From NCBI RefSeq assembly GCF_041381155.1, contig NC_091142.1:21848362-21912361 (forward strand): a stretch of DNA of 64,000 bases, written 5' to 3'. Source of the stretch: Argopecten irradians (lineage: Eukaryota > Mollusca > Bivalvia > Pectinida > Pectinidae). Both the position numbers and the translations under genes were made by a program. The notes below the pieces were generated by a model. It saw nothing but the letters and a program-made list of their open reading frames with translations, was not told where the DNA came from and ran no database searches. This document shows positions 34,017 to 46,700 of this stretch, piece after piece; the first letter of the stretch is position 1, and each line of letters starts with the position of its first letter.

Positions 34017-35622
34017 ATGGAGACGTCAAACGAGGCTAAGACACATCGACATGTTGCCAGTGAGGCTTTAGACGCTGAACGTTGGGTGGCTCTGACAAAG
34101 GAAATTGGAACTCAGGAAAGGACAGCATCAAGTAAATCCGGCTCTTTGACCTTTGTTGGGTCTGGTATTAAAAGCGTCAGTCATCTCACTTTAGAAGCAT
34201 TGTCAGAAATAAAATCAGCCAATGATGTGTTCTACTGTGTGGCAGATCCGGTCACTGAAATATTCATAAAGAGGCTGCGTCCCGACGCTCTTGATTTGTA
34301 TGTGTTATACGATGACGACAAAAAGAGGATGTCTACGTATGTCCAGATGGCAGAGGTTGGCCTTCACCAAGCCAGAAAAGGTCGACATGTCTGTATGGTT
34401 TTCTATGGGCACTGTAGCGTGTCCATTCTTCCATCACATAGAGCTATGAATATCGCCAAAAAGGAAGGGATACCAACGAAGATGTTAGCAGCCGTGTCAA
34501 CAGAAACCTGCCTATTTGCTGACCTAGGCGTTGATCCGACGACACCCGGACTTCAGACAATGGAAGCCACCGACTTTCTCATCCGAAGTCGACCGATTAA
34601 CACAGACTTTCACGTGGTCATCTGGCAAGTAGGCTGTGTTGGAGATGTTGGTTTTCGTCGGAAAGGATATCAAAATGACCATCTCAGCATACTCATAGAA
34701 AAACTTCAGGATATTTACGGAAAAGGTTATGAAATCATTCACTATATCGCAGCTCAGTATGCCACAACATCTTCAAAAATTAGGAGAATTGGACTAAATG
34801 ATTTCTTCAACCCAGAAGAAATGAAACAAGTGACGGTATTATCGGCTTTTTATATTCCACCAAAAACTGTAAGTCAGTTAGACATTGACATGGCACTGAG
34901 ACTAGGTATTATTAGGGAAGACTCTCCCGCTAAGTCCCTAAGACCAGGACATCGCGTCATCGATGCCTATTCTGAAAAAGAACAAAGATGCATCAGAAGT
35001 CTGGCGGACTGGAAAGTTCCACCAGAATATACTTCCGCTGAGGAAACTGAACTATCTAACTTATTGATGGATCTTAGTCTTAACCCAGCCTTCTTGAGAC
35101 ATTGCAAACAGAAGGGGTATCCAAAGCTCTCAGATAAGGCCGAGGGCGACGCTCTTAATTCCGGAAGTCACACTCGGATCCGTTGTGTCCTGAAGCCTAG
35201 CAGATCTGTTAGGCTAGCACAGAGTGAGATGACTAACCACCAGAAGCCATCTACAGGGTAAGTACATGTATTACATGGGATTCGGACAAGATGAAGTAGT
35301 AAGTGGAACAGTGAAATCGTCAAAATGCTAATTCGTTCACTGCAAATCTGCCATTTGTTAATGAGGTCAAATACCATATCTAATTTGCATTTATTTACCT
35401 AACAGAGGCTGCCAACCCCAATCGTTGAAACAGCCTACTCCACGGAAATCGTACATTCCAACCCACATCAACCCTATATTTGTCTTCAACGACAATGACG
35501 ACGAAAGTGTCGGTATATTCAATCTTACTGGCAAAAGATCTTCAGTCGGAGAGATAGCGGTCAAAGCTGAACAAGAACAGATACTTTCAGTACCAGATAT
35601 TAGCTGTAGCTGTTCTATATAG
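34017..35622 (+). CDS. Borosin-like peptide alpha-N-methyltransferase with C-terminal tail
   Basis: Two exons, 34017-35257 and 35406-35622; ACAGG|GTAAGT joins CTAACAG|AGGC in phase 2, giving 485 aa. From about residue 42 it follows fungal OphMA closely (my recall of that family): GSLTFVGSGIKSVSHLTLEA, VFYCVADPVTEIFI, DLYVLYDDDKKRMSTY, VFYGHCSV, STETCLFADLGVDP, EATDFLIRSRP, WQVGCVGD, IIHYIAAQYA, AFYIPPK, then a clasp-like helical region ending TRIRCVLK. OphMA's catalytic Tyr63, Tyr66, Arg72 and Tyr76 align with Tyr95, Tyr98, Arg104 and Tyr108; the SAM loop VGSG is intact; YGHP is YGHC. In borosins this enzyme methylates backbone amides of a peptide fused to its own C-terminus. Here the C-terminal tail (414-485) is a separate exon, with YIPTHINPIFVFNDNDD and a final SCSCSI. 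Whether the tail is methylated is unknown. No bacterial traits: spliced and flanked by animal repeats. Confidence 0.9.
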
Positions 35623-35829
35623 ATGTTTACAAAAACTAATGATTACACATTTTAAAACACAAGTTAAGAAATAGCAGTAGCCATCGAATTTTGTGACCAA
35701 TATTATGTTATCTATTTTTCATGCAACATTGATCCTATTAAAAACAAAAGCTGATACAAATATATATTTGCTATAGTAAAGTGACCTTTATCATTATACC
35801 ATCGTCGGAGACCCACGGGTGATAGCACT

Positions 35830-35975
35830 ACTCTATGAGTTCGAATCTCATGTGGGGCAGTAGCCAGGTACTGACCGCTGGTCGGTGGTTTTTCTCCAGG
35901 CACTGTGGCTTTCCTCCACCAACAAACCTAGCACGTCCTTAAATGACCCTGGCTGTTTTAAATAGGATGTTATAA
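35830..35975 (+). repeat. tRNA-derived SINE-like repeat
   Basis: A box B-like GAGTTCGAATCTC is followed by the block GTGGGGCAGTAGCCAGGTAC, GGTCGGTGGTTTTTCTCC, GGCTTTCCTCCACC and a tail near GGCTGTTTTAAATAGGA. The same core recurs at 48.2-48.5 kb and 55.6 kb, so it is a dispersed family. Confidence 0.75.
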
Positions 35976-35991
35976 ACTAATAAAACTAACC

Positions 35992-36419
35992 TGTATCGCT
36001 CAGAGCCAAAACTTATACAAGTTCTATTCCCCTTCCCCCAAGGATGTTTGTAGCCAAATTTGGTTATAATCCAAGCAGAAATCTAGGACAAGCAACGATT
36101 TAAAGAATTAACCTCTATTTCCCCTATTGAGCCCCGCCCCTCCTGCCTCCGGGGGGTCAGAGCCAAAATTTATACAAGCTCTGTTCCCTTTCCTCCACTG
36201 ATGTTTGTGGCCAAATTTGGTTTCAATCCATGTAGAACTCTATGACTAGTAGTGATTTAAAGGAGTTACCTCTATTTCCCCTATTGGGCCCCGCCCCTCC
36301 CGCCCCCGGGGGGCCAGAGCCAAAATTTATACAAGTTCTGTTCCCCTTCCCCCAAGGATGTTTGTGGCCAAATTTGGTTACAATCCATGTAGAACTCTAT
36401 GACCAGTAGCAGTTATGAG
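35992..36419 (-). repeat. Three satellite monomers, inverted relative to the 25-kb array
   Basis: Each monomer of about 155 bp carries CAGAGCCAAAA, CCCCAAGGATGTTTGTGGCC, CTCTATTTCCCC and CCCGCCCCTCC. The left edge keeps CTGTATCGCT, which matches the right terminus of the 25-kb element on the opposite strand. Confidence 0.8.
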
Positions 36420-37419
36420 CTAATAAAACTAACCAACGCTTATCAATAAATGTAGCGTAGTGTTGAAGGACCACCCGTGGGTCTCCGACGATCCATTGTA
36501 CAGACATACTGTATTGTATAACATGAAATATCCGTGTGTCCTTTTTTTGGTTTAGTGTTCCAATAAATTCCTGGGTAGAAACGTTCATGGTTACCTCAAG
36601 ATCGATGATAATAATAATATATTAATCATAATTTGTTGTGTTTTTTTATATTCCTGGTTCCATCACAACCACTAAACAACGAAACGTTTACATTATACAG
36701 TATTCAGTCTTTGTCTAATCCACCACACTATCAAATCGGTAAATGAAAACGACGAAATTGAAACAGGATTTAGTAAAAAATGTTTATTTGTTAAAACATG
36801 ATCAACAACATTTGTTCTATATCATCAAATGATATCAAAAAGTGCACACGGTTGACAAACGTATTTACCGTTCAGCCGGTAATTTTCCCTGGCATTTTAT
36901 TTTTTGCGAATTCCCAGGATATTGATATTTTCACAAAAGTTACATCCGCAAATCAATTAATTATTATTATAAATCCTGGATAAACGTTATAGCCATTTAA
37001 GCAAAATATAATTCGTTTTTGTTTTGAGCCAAAATCACGAAGATGCCCGGCTATACAGTATATAAGGCAAGACAATGACAATGTTTCTTATATCATTATA
37101 TGATTCCAATTTGGTTTACACTGTATACAGACATATAAGGCAAGTCACAGATTTAACAACACAATATGACGACGTACACTGCGTGTATATCTAGATATAC
37201 TCTTCTAAGATAATAAAGATTGGCACAAATGGCTAACATGTGAAATACATATTAGGTTAGGTTTCACTGAAGCAAACCCGGCTTCTGTCTCCAGTTCAGT
37301 GCATATATACTATTAATCTCCTCTTTAACTGAAGTAATTCCAGTATGCTTTACATAATTATGTAGGTTTATTATTAGTGTATAGTCAAACTACCCTTAGA
37401 ACCAGTTGATTGTAACCAG

Positions 37420-37571
37420 AGCTCGACTCGATTTGCGCTCTTCTAAGAAGAGAAGTCTTCTCAGAAGATCTTCCAGCCTATAGACGGAAGAGCTTCCAGA
37501 AGTAGAAGAGCTACAATCGAGTGAACGGAAGTTATATTCTGGAAGTAGAAGAGGGCAAACCGAGTTAGGCT
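37420..37571. mobile_element. 152-bp TIR element, copy 1
   Basis: The ends AGCTCGACTCGATTTGCGCT and the reverse complement of GGGCAAACCGAGTTAGGCT are inverted repeats with a few mismatches. It is almost identical to 46263-46414 (two differences seen), so mobility or conversion was recent. The interior is rich in AGAAG/CTTCT short inverted motifs. Confidence 0.8.
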
Positions 37572-37808
37572 CAGTAAGTCAAGTAGAATACACGAAGGGT
37601 TATATAAATGTCAAAAGGGTTATGATACGATGCTAGATGTCATAAAGAGAGTTTTAACCTTCTCACAAGAGTTCTAATAGCCATTCCCCGAGACCAGATG
37701 AAAGCTAAAAACGAAATTTCCTTGGATCAAAATGAGAGCTTAAAATGAAACATTAGCGACAATATAAGTATAAGACTGTTCTTAAAACGCGAGACAGTAT
37801 AAATTCTA

Positions 37809-38065
37809 AGACCAACTAACGTTTTGACTTTAGCCAATCACAGATAGTGTAAGGATTCCAAGATCAACTGACGTTTGGACTTAAGCCAATCACAGATGGT
37901 GTAACAATCCTAAGACCACCTGACGTTTTGACTTGACCAATCACAGATGGTGTAAGAAGTTTAAAACCTCCTGAAACTTGGATATAAGCCAATCACACAC
38001 ATGATGCAATAAGTGAAAGACCAACTGACGTTTTGACTTAAGCCTATCACAGATGGTATAAGAAA
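37809..38065. repeat. Five ~52-bp tandem repeats carrying CCAAT motifs
   Basis: Units start near 37809, 37861, 37913, 37963 and 38018. Each has an AGACCAACTGACGTTTTGAC-type start, then GCCAATCACAGATGGTGTAA or a variant. Four of five units keep CCAATCACA. Confidence 0.8.
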
Positions 38066-40744
38066 CACAAACATGATCTGAGATAAGTTTATGACCCCAG
38101 AAACAGATATAATCAGAAACTACCTATCACCTTTGAAAATCACTGTATGCATCATAAAAATACAACATCTGTAACTCCTAATCGCAACTGGAAAGACTGA
38201 CATGGATTCACTATATTCAAACTGTTAATAAATATTATTTTGTGCATATTTCATACATTTGATTACGATGACAACTACAGAAAGAACAATAACAAAGTTA
38301 AACAAGAAATCAATACACAACACCAGTGGCGACCAGCACCACAATCTAAACGATATACATATGTAGACTAAATATGGAGATGCTTACTGAGCTGAACAAA
38401 TTAATCAACACTCTCTTAAAGATTTAAAACGCACATTTTAAACTCATTCAATCATTTAAGCACTCTCATTAGAATCTCTTACCACTTGTCAACGACTTTT
38501 GATTTAAACATAATTATTTATCCACTAGTTGTTTATTGTATACATATCTAATTAATGGGTTATTATAACAGATTTCAACCCATTAGAAAGACGAACATTA
38601 CGCAGTCTCCCACACCATGCACACACTTCACGTATACAACACACCGCATACTTGGAAGGCCATTCTTAAAGGACCTGGCTGTTAATAGGACGTAAATATA
38701 GCCAACCACACAATGATCACACATTTATACATAACAAACAAGAAATTATTATTGCAGACAATATGTTTGAACCCTAGGCAAGAAAACAACATAGTAGTAA
38801 AGTAAGCTAGATTTTGAATCGTGGCATATAGTAATCTTCAATACAAAAGTCGACATAAACATTCAGACTAGCTAAGAAATGTGAAACGACCAATTTAGGC
38901 AGGTACAGATAAAATAAAATAACAAAATGTCTAAATTATTTCAATAATGGAATAGACTTAATTCCAAGAGCACTATTCATCAACAATGAATACAGGTTAC
39001 TGAGAAACATTATTTAATCATTTCATAATTTATTGTATAGATTGTATGGTATTCTTATAACAAAGAAATATTTAAAAATTTCTAATTCTAATATCATGAC
39101 TATAAATGTATCCTTTTAAATGTATTTGCAGATTACAATATAGGTCAGCTTGTTAGTTAGAAAAATGATATGTTTAAAATAGTTGTATTAAACTTTGAGA
39201 AGAAATTGAAGAACTATTAATAATCAGATAATGGATTAAGTTACCAGGTATGTTACTATAGTTTTAAAAGAGATTTTTTAAGTTTTTCTATCTGATTAGC
39301 ACATCATCTTTTGAACCATAAGTCCAGTTTCAGAATGTCCTGACTTCCTACCTCCAAATTAAAAGTAACAAAATCACCGAAAAAGGGCGAAATTATTACT
39401 TTGGTCCCTGCTTTTGTCTATAATAATTAACACATCATACAATAGAAATGAAAAAAGTAAACCTACACTCTATCATAGAAAGACATGCATTATATTTTGA
39501 ACACAGTTATCATATATACTGGAATGTAATTGTATACAACAAAAGTCATGAAAAACAATAAGTAAATAAGCATTGCACCACAATTAAGGAAAAGATAAAA
39601 GTTTTAAGAGTAGAAATAAGTTTTATTTTAATAATTGTGTGATTATATATTAGCAAGAGTCCCTTTGAACTATAAAGCTTATTTTCTTAAAGCCATGCAA
39701 AATGATATACCTAGTAATGTATATGCCCCTCTATATCTACTAAAATGATATAGCCTCTCAATATTTGATGATTATATGTGTCCACCAAATGTGTTGAAGT
39801 AATACCGAGAGGAGGTTATTCACTTTAACCAACCTTAACTAAGGATTAAAAACATATCATTTTAGGGTTTTATTATACAATACTATGAATTCAATAATTC
39901 ATAATACTATGACACATTAAAGCAAAACTAAAGACAATATCAATACCAAGTAACAATTACATACAAAATAGATAAACAATACTTATAAATAAAATAGCTA
40001 TATATCTACGTGCAGAAAAATTGTACATAAAGGCAAAATAGACAAAACCTAAGCACTGAAATCTAGGAGTTTGCAAAAAATATGAATTTTGTTCAATTAT
40101 AATGATTTTTTTAACACAAAGCATATTAAAACAATTTTAAGAAATCAAAGAATAAACTTATTGTTAGCTCTGTAATTGCTAACTCCTTAAAGAAGGAATT
40201 TACACAACAGTAAATTGCATCACCTTTTATTTCCAATCTGGCAACAACCCAAGCACTAATTTTGGTTATCCTTTGTCAGTAAAATGAAATCCAAGTAACT
40301 TGCATCCAAATGAAATATGAAGTAGAACTTTACTAACATAGCTGTAACAGACATGGATTTAAAATCCTGCTTCCCATTCAAATTATATTAACTGGAAAAC
40401 AACATATCTGACCCTCTGTAAACAGTGAGAAAGCTTCCCCTGTTCTTCTAACTACCGCTGATAACTAGCCTAAGGGCCCTAATTCCATGCCCCTTAGGCT
40501 TCATCAGCGAGGTCATAAGGTTTCTCTATTCCAGGGCCCTTATTTCAACAATAATAATGCACTCCTCCCCCCCTGGACCATCAACAACTGTGTGACGTAG
40601 TACATTTATCACTGGGGCCCTCATCCCCCACCCCTCAGGCATCATTAGCAGAGTGATGGGATGCCCCCATCCCCAAGGCCCTACCCCCTCCCCCTTCTTC
40701 TGACCATCACTAGCAGGTTGATGGGATGATTCTTCCCCCAAGGT

Positions 40745-43700
40745 CTACCCCACCCCCTTACCCTGATCATCACTAGCATGGCTATATGTAGAGTTAGCTC
40801 TGTCACCTCGTTGGACCACACTGTCCTCCAAGTCGGCGTTGGCACGCTGTCTCCTCCGCATCTGATCCATACTCTCAATTATCTCGTCTCGTTCAGCTTG
40901 ATCCTCATCAACCCATCCCTTAAAAGGACACATTTTATCAGATGTTACAAATATCTTACAGCTAAAAACCAAGAAATGTTTGTAAAATACACATAAATGA
41001 CTCATCTTTAATAGCAAAGTAGTATGAATGTGACCAATGCCATATGCCCTACAATTCAATAGTAATGGCATTACAAAAGCTTGGTTCAATTACACAGAAA
41101 GACTTTATTATGACAAAATGTCAGTTACATAACTGTCCTAGCCTTTTTCTTCATTTGTAATGGACAGGACACACAGGATGGTAACACAGTATGTGCCCCT
41201 TCCATGAAAACACAATCCAGTTTAAGCATAATAACTGGGTTTGTTACACATTAAACCTCCATTGCAATAGATGCAACATAAAATATGAGAATAAGTGTGG
41301 AAATGTCACGAAAACATGTTACTGACATGGACAAATCAATGATAAAAGGCCAGAATAGAGTGAAAAATGAATACATTTTGATAAATACCAGGATTCTTAC
41401 AGATACTGATGATTGTGTCATCTCACCTTCACTTCATCGCTGTACATTCTGAGACTGAAGTCATCTTTCCTTCTAAACCTTTCTCCCCGATATGTAACAG
41501 GAGTCTGAATAGAAAAATATTTCAATTAGCATCAATTAATGGCATTCATTAAGATTCAGGGCTTGCTTTGTGTGTTACTTCAATGGGGTCATGCCTCCTC
41601 AGGTAATAAGGGGTCCTCTTATGTAATTGGAATGAACTTTTAGAAAATTATGGGGGGTCCTTTTTATTTTCATTGCTTATAAAGAATATGGGGAAATCTT
41701 CAACGAAAAACCTTGATATCTTTTTTTTCAACCTCAGGTCTTAAACATGTGCCTGTCTACAAGAAAATACTGGCATTAATTGGTTATTCTTTACAATCAA
41801 ATGATACCTGTATTTCATAAGAAAACAGATTCTTACCATGTCACAATGTAAATTAAGTTTTGCAAAAATTGTAAATTAAAATAAAAGTTTCTTAATTACA
41901 TAAATTATGATTAATGAACAAATAGATTTTTTGTGTGAATTTTTACGAATGCATGACCACATTCGACAGTAAAACATGACATATGACATTACCGACACTG
42001 TAAGTCCTTTTTGCCGATATATAATATAAGCTATTATATTGATAAAACAAAAATATTTAGAGAACCATAAAGCTGGAGAAACCAGAAGACATACGAAATA
42101 CATTAGGAGAGATACTACACATAAGGAAATTTGATATACTGACCCTTATTTCTGGGTATTGCTTCTGTAAGTTGATGTGATGGCCGGTAAATACGAGGCG
42201 TCGATCATTACACATCACCTCTTCTTCCTCAGTCAAAGACACCTCTTCCACATGCTTGGAATGAGCTGTAAGGAAAAAGATCCTAAAATCAAATCCAAAT
42301 CAAGAATTTCTGAGTTAACTGCCTAACACAATTTCACAACATTAAGTCTTATACTTTGATTATAATGTGTGAAATCAATGATTTTTAAATTATACCTATC
42401 CCTGAAAGCTTCAAATTCAGTTTCATTTAATGAAAGTGTTACTGTTAAAAAGTAAACAGGCAAATTATTTTTCTTTTGATAACATTCCACATCTTAAAAC
42501 CCCAAATAGGGTGTGATGTATAAACCAACAGATTTCAGATTTCCAAAAACTTTATCGGAACAATTTTATAAGCATACAAACCTATACAAACCTGTTTATC
42601 AACAAGATTACTTTTTTATAAGTAAAATTTGTCAACACACACACAAATAAACTATAGAAACTCCAATGAGAATGAAAATTACCATGATTATATTATAATC
42701 ATATAATCATGGATCCATTGCAAACATGTTCTTTATCAATGTATTTTGCTGTAAGTTGAAGCTGTTTAAAAACTATGTATGCATGCCTACCATCAATGTC
42801 TTCCAGTTTTAGTTTCCTTCGATACTGTATTCGGAATAAGAAGAGCTCCAAGATAAAGGCCAATACTATATTCATCACAACCTGGACAGAAAAATCAAAA
42901 TACTGTAAAAAGGCAACAAGTTGTTGGACTTCACACATACCGGTATCTATCGCAGTAAAAAAATTAGGTCAGCTTATTAAATAAAACACTTTTGATTTAA
43001 TAGAAGTGAAGCATTAATTGTTTATACATGTACTTGTTTCCATGACAAAACAATTTTTAATCTAATTAGTAAACTGCATGATGTGTCGAATAAATCATTT
43101 ACACAAGTGTTAAGCTATCTAGACAGCCAAATCAAATCTAAATGTGTCCAGATTCCCTTAAGGATGTATTCTTCTGAGGTTTCAGTCCCATTGAAGTCTC
43201 GTTTCGACAAAGATCAAAGAAGTTACAAGATTTTTAAATGCAATTTATCAATATCTGTAGCAAGTTGGCAGTTGCAAATTTTGTCAAAAAATTACAGTTC
43301 TAACTTTAGCAGATTTTTTTATACGTGGATTTTAAGAAATGGCCCATTTGGCGGCCATTTTGAAATTGTGTCTTTTTTCGCATAAAGTAGAGCCACAGTT
43401 TTACCATTTGTTACTGAAAATGTTTTTACTTAAATCATCACTGCACCAGCATTTTTAGCTGTATTGAGCTAATTTTTGCTGTAAATCTTTACTTGGTTCG
43501 TGATAATTAAAATTTTGAGCATTAATGTATGAAATGATTCACTTTTTTCACTTTATATTTACATTTAATGGTACTTTGAGCATTTTTAATTTTTAATCTA
43601 AAATACTAAAAAAATAACAAATATTCAAGTGGGGCAAAAAAGTAAGCACACGGACCCCCCATTTTTCTGCCTGATTCTGAAAGAACAACCTTTTTTCAAT

Positions 43701-46700
43701 TGATATGCAAAATATTAACAAAAGTTTGATACCAGAACTTTTCCTATAAAGGGTTAGATTTGGCAAAAATGGCTGAAAATGGTGCATTTTGTAGCTCAAA
43801 ATTAAGGGGTAGGGGTAGCATATCTTGTTATTCTGAGAAAAAATATTAGTCTTTTTGTTCAAAACTGGTATATTTTTAAAGAAGACTACTGGAAAATAAA
43901 TTCTACAAACATAAATACATATCAAACACCTCATTAGGAAATTATGGCTTTAATATCTTTTGTATATGGTCAAAACGGCAAAATTCCCATAAAATCCAAT
44001 ATTTTGTCAACTTGGTATCTTTGAGTGACAGTAACTCAAAAACAAGCACACAGACATATGTTTTTTCTTTCATTTTCTTTCATGGTATGAACTCCTCTTT
44101 CCAAAAATCTATATAAGAAAAAAAGTTTAATACAAGAAAATTTTGACTTCTCAGAGGAGTACATCCTTAAGACTCAAACTCTATTTAAAACAGGGTTTCC
44201 CTCCGCTACTATTGAAACCTGCTAATTTAAGGTCTGCAATTTTTCAAACATCTCTAAAAGAAACAATGTATGTTTTGCTTATTCAGGTTAAGATTCTTTT
44301 GCAATTAATTCATATAACTTAAACAGAATTCTCAATCCATGACAAGTTTTCTGTCACACTTGAAAGATCTACTGAGAAAAGTGTTAATTGCATTGGACAT
44401 CGCATACTTATTAAGGAAGAAACTCTTATTAAGGGAAGCAACTCTGTCTGTACCTACCATCATAACAATATAAAACAGCATAAAGAATATCCTAGATAGA
44501 TCTCCAACGTGGTGAGCATACCCTTCCTGCAAATATCAAACACAAAAGCCAGTTTTTAGAATTCTATTTATCGATTCAATGATCATGTCAAAGCAGGTAT
44601 GTAAATTTCCAAATAAAAATAATCGAAAATTGATTGAGTGTAATGTGGTAATGTTATAAACTACTAAAACTTCCATATAATACTATTAAACTTTAAGTCT
44701 TGTACAAATCTACAAGAAAAATTAATCTGACACAAAAAAACAAAACAAAAAAACATTAAAACTATCTGTTCTTCTGTACTCACCATTATTATGAACCAGT
44801 TATTTACAACTGTTAATTCAAATAATGTGACTGCAAAAAAAAAAAAAAAAGATAAATAAATTTTCAAACCTGAAAAGTGTTTATTAATTGAAAATCATAA
44901 AGGTTGCTGTTGATAATTTTATACCCATGCATCATATTATAAATTCGATTTGACAACAAAAAGATAGTTTGAAGCAGGAATCAAATATCTTTTGAGTAGT
45001 AGATCAAACAAGTATTTCAATTATTACGTAAAAATAATTAACATACTTACCACCAGAGACTAGAATGTTTTCAAAATTGTTCAGATAGTAGTAGCCTTCA
45101 AAAAACGAGTCGTTACTGTATTTGTAGAAATCTTCCACGCTGGTGTTTCTGAAACATTGAAACACAAGTTGGAAATACTTAGTACACCAAAATGTCAATG
45201 TTCAAATGCTGTAAATTCTGTTTAAAACAACAGAAAATTCCATTCAGAACTGATTTATAGTTAAGTAGCTATATGTATTTAAAATTAAAATCATTTTCAT
45301 ATAACTATTTTTGATATGGGTAATGAATTTCCAATAATCTGCAGTTTTTGTACACAACGTGGATTTGATTAAATGCTTATTTCAGCAAGTAACAAAATAT
45401 TTTATCATTAAAATAAACATAATTTCAAAACCATTATTACATTTTAAAAATTCAAACAACATATGAATATCTCTATATCATACAGGTGAGTCTTTTACTT
45501 AATAATGCCAGTCACACAATATTGTAAAGTTAACCAGATAGTTTTCGTATCTACATGCACTTAATTTCATGATTTCCATGTCAAAATAATTTTTTCATTT
45601 TTGTCGAGAAAAAAAGAAAGTGACATACCTTTCAACATTTAAGATAGATATTTCATTCATGGAATGTCTCTAATGTACTTTGGCCATGAAATTCATGAAA
45701 TAAATTTCACATGAAGGAAAGTTAGTTTACTTGACACTGTATTGACAATGTACTTACTTGCAGCAATTTCTAAGATCTACATTTAGAAAGACCTCCATGC
45801 CTATAATACTGAAGAAGTAGTAGACCAGGACAATCACACCAATCAAACTGGAACAAAGATCACAGGGGCGTATGGAGTACAAAACTTAGAGCAATATGTC
45901 TTCAAGCAGACACAGACTACAGTTGGTCAGAAGAAACCTAGCCATGAATAGGCAGACTTATGTACTGGTAGGTGATGCACCAGCTGTAACTATTAAGAAT
46001 TAAGAAACAGGCATGAAAATTCCGCATTGAAAGAAAATAAATGAAGTGAAAAATTATTTAAATGATATACTTACCTTAATAATCGATTTAGAAGCACAAA
46101 AAATGTTCCTAATACATCTCTGTAACGTTTCTTGATTTTGAAAAGCCTGGAAACAAACAAGGAAAAATGTCCATCTTTCATCAGGTATCTCAGAAGTGAT
46201 AAAATCATGGACATTTTAGAAGAAACACTATTACGATAGCTATTCTAAGATATTTACATCACAGCTCAACTCGATTTGCGCTCTTCTAAGAAGAGAAGTC
46301 TTCTCAGAAGATCTTCCAGCCTATAGACGGAAGAGCTTCCAGAAGTAGAAGAGCTACAATCGAGTGAACGGAAGTTATATTCTGGAAGTAGAAGAGGGCA
46401 AATCGAGTTAGGCTAATCATTCATTTCAAACTTTTCTGTGTCATAGGAAATATTACTATCATAACATACTGGCAATCTAAAGACCTGATTCAGATGTACA
46501 AGTATCGAGAATCTTACCGCAGTAAACGGAATGGACGCAAAACGGTGAAAAAGTAAAAAGTTCCAGCAAAGAATTCATCCAACACCCCAATGACACATGT
46601 AAATGTTACAATAAAGTCAAACCTGCAAGAAATAAAAAAAATAGTCATTCAATCAAAACTTACAACATTTCAGAGGTAGTAGTGATCTTATCGCTAAATA

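Larger units (their letters stand above)
35801..36492. mobile_element. TIR element with SINE-like core, split by a satellite element
   Basis: The ends ATCGTCGGAGACCCACGGGT and ACCCGTGGGTCTCCGACGAT are perfect inverted repeats of about 21 bp. Inside the left half is a SINE-like block (about 35830-35975). At 35992-36419 a fragment with three ~155-bp satellite monomers has inserted; CTAATAAAACTAACC flanks it on both sides (35977-35991 and 36420-36434). At least two insertion layers are therefore visible, just downstream of the plus-strand borosin-like gene. Confidence 0.75.
36493..40744. other. Intergenic stretch, repeats only
   Basis: No credible coding frame. It contains the 152-bp TIR element (37.4 kb), a 52-bp tandem repeat (37.8-38.07 kb) and a SINE tail fragment near 38.65-38.70 kb (GGACCTGGCTGTTAATAGGA). 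The last few hundred bases should hold the TPC1 3' UTR. Confidence 0.5.

Noticed and set aside
29913-35622. Diphthine synthase or cobalamin-type methylase as identity of the paired genes
   Set aside because: The fold family is shared, but the DLYVLYDDDKKRMSTY block, the FYIPPK segment and the clasp-like C-terminal region match borosin enzymes and are absent from those families.
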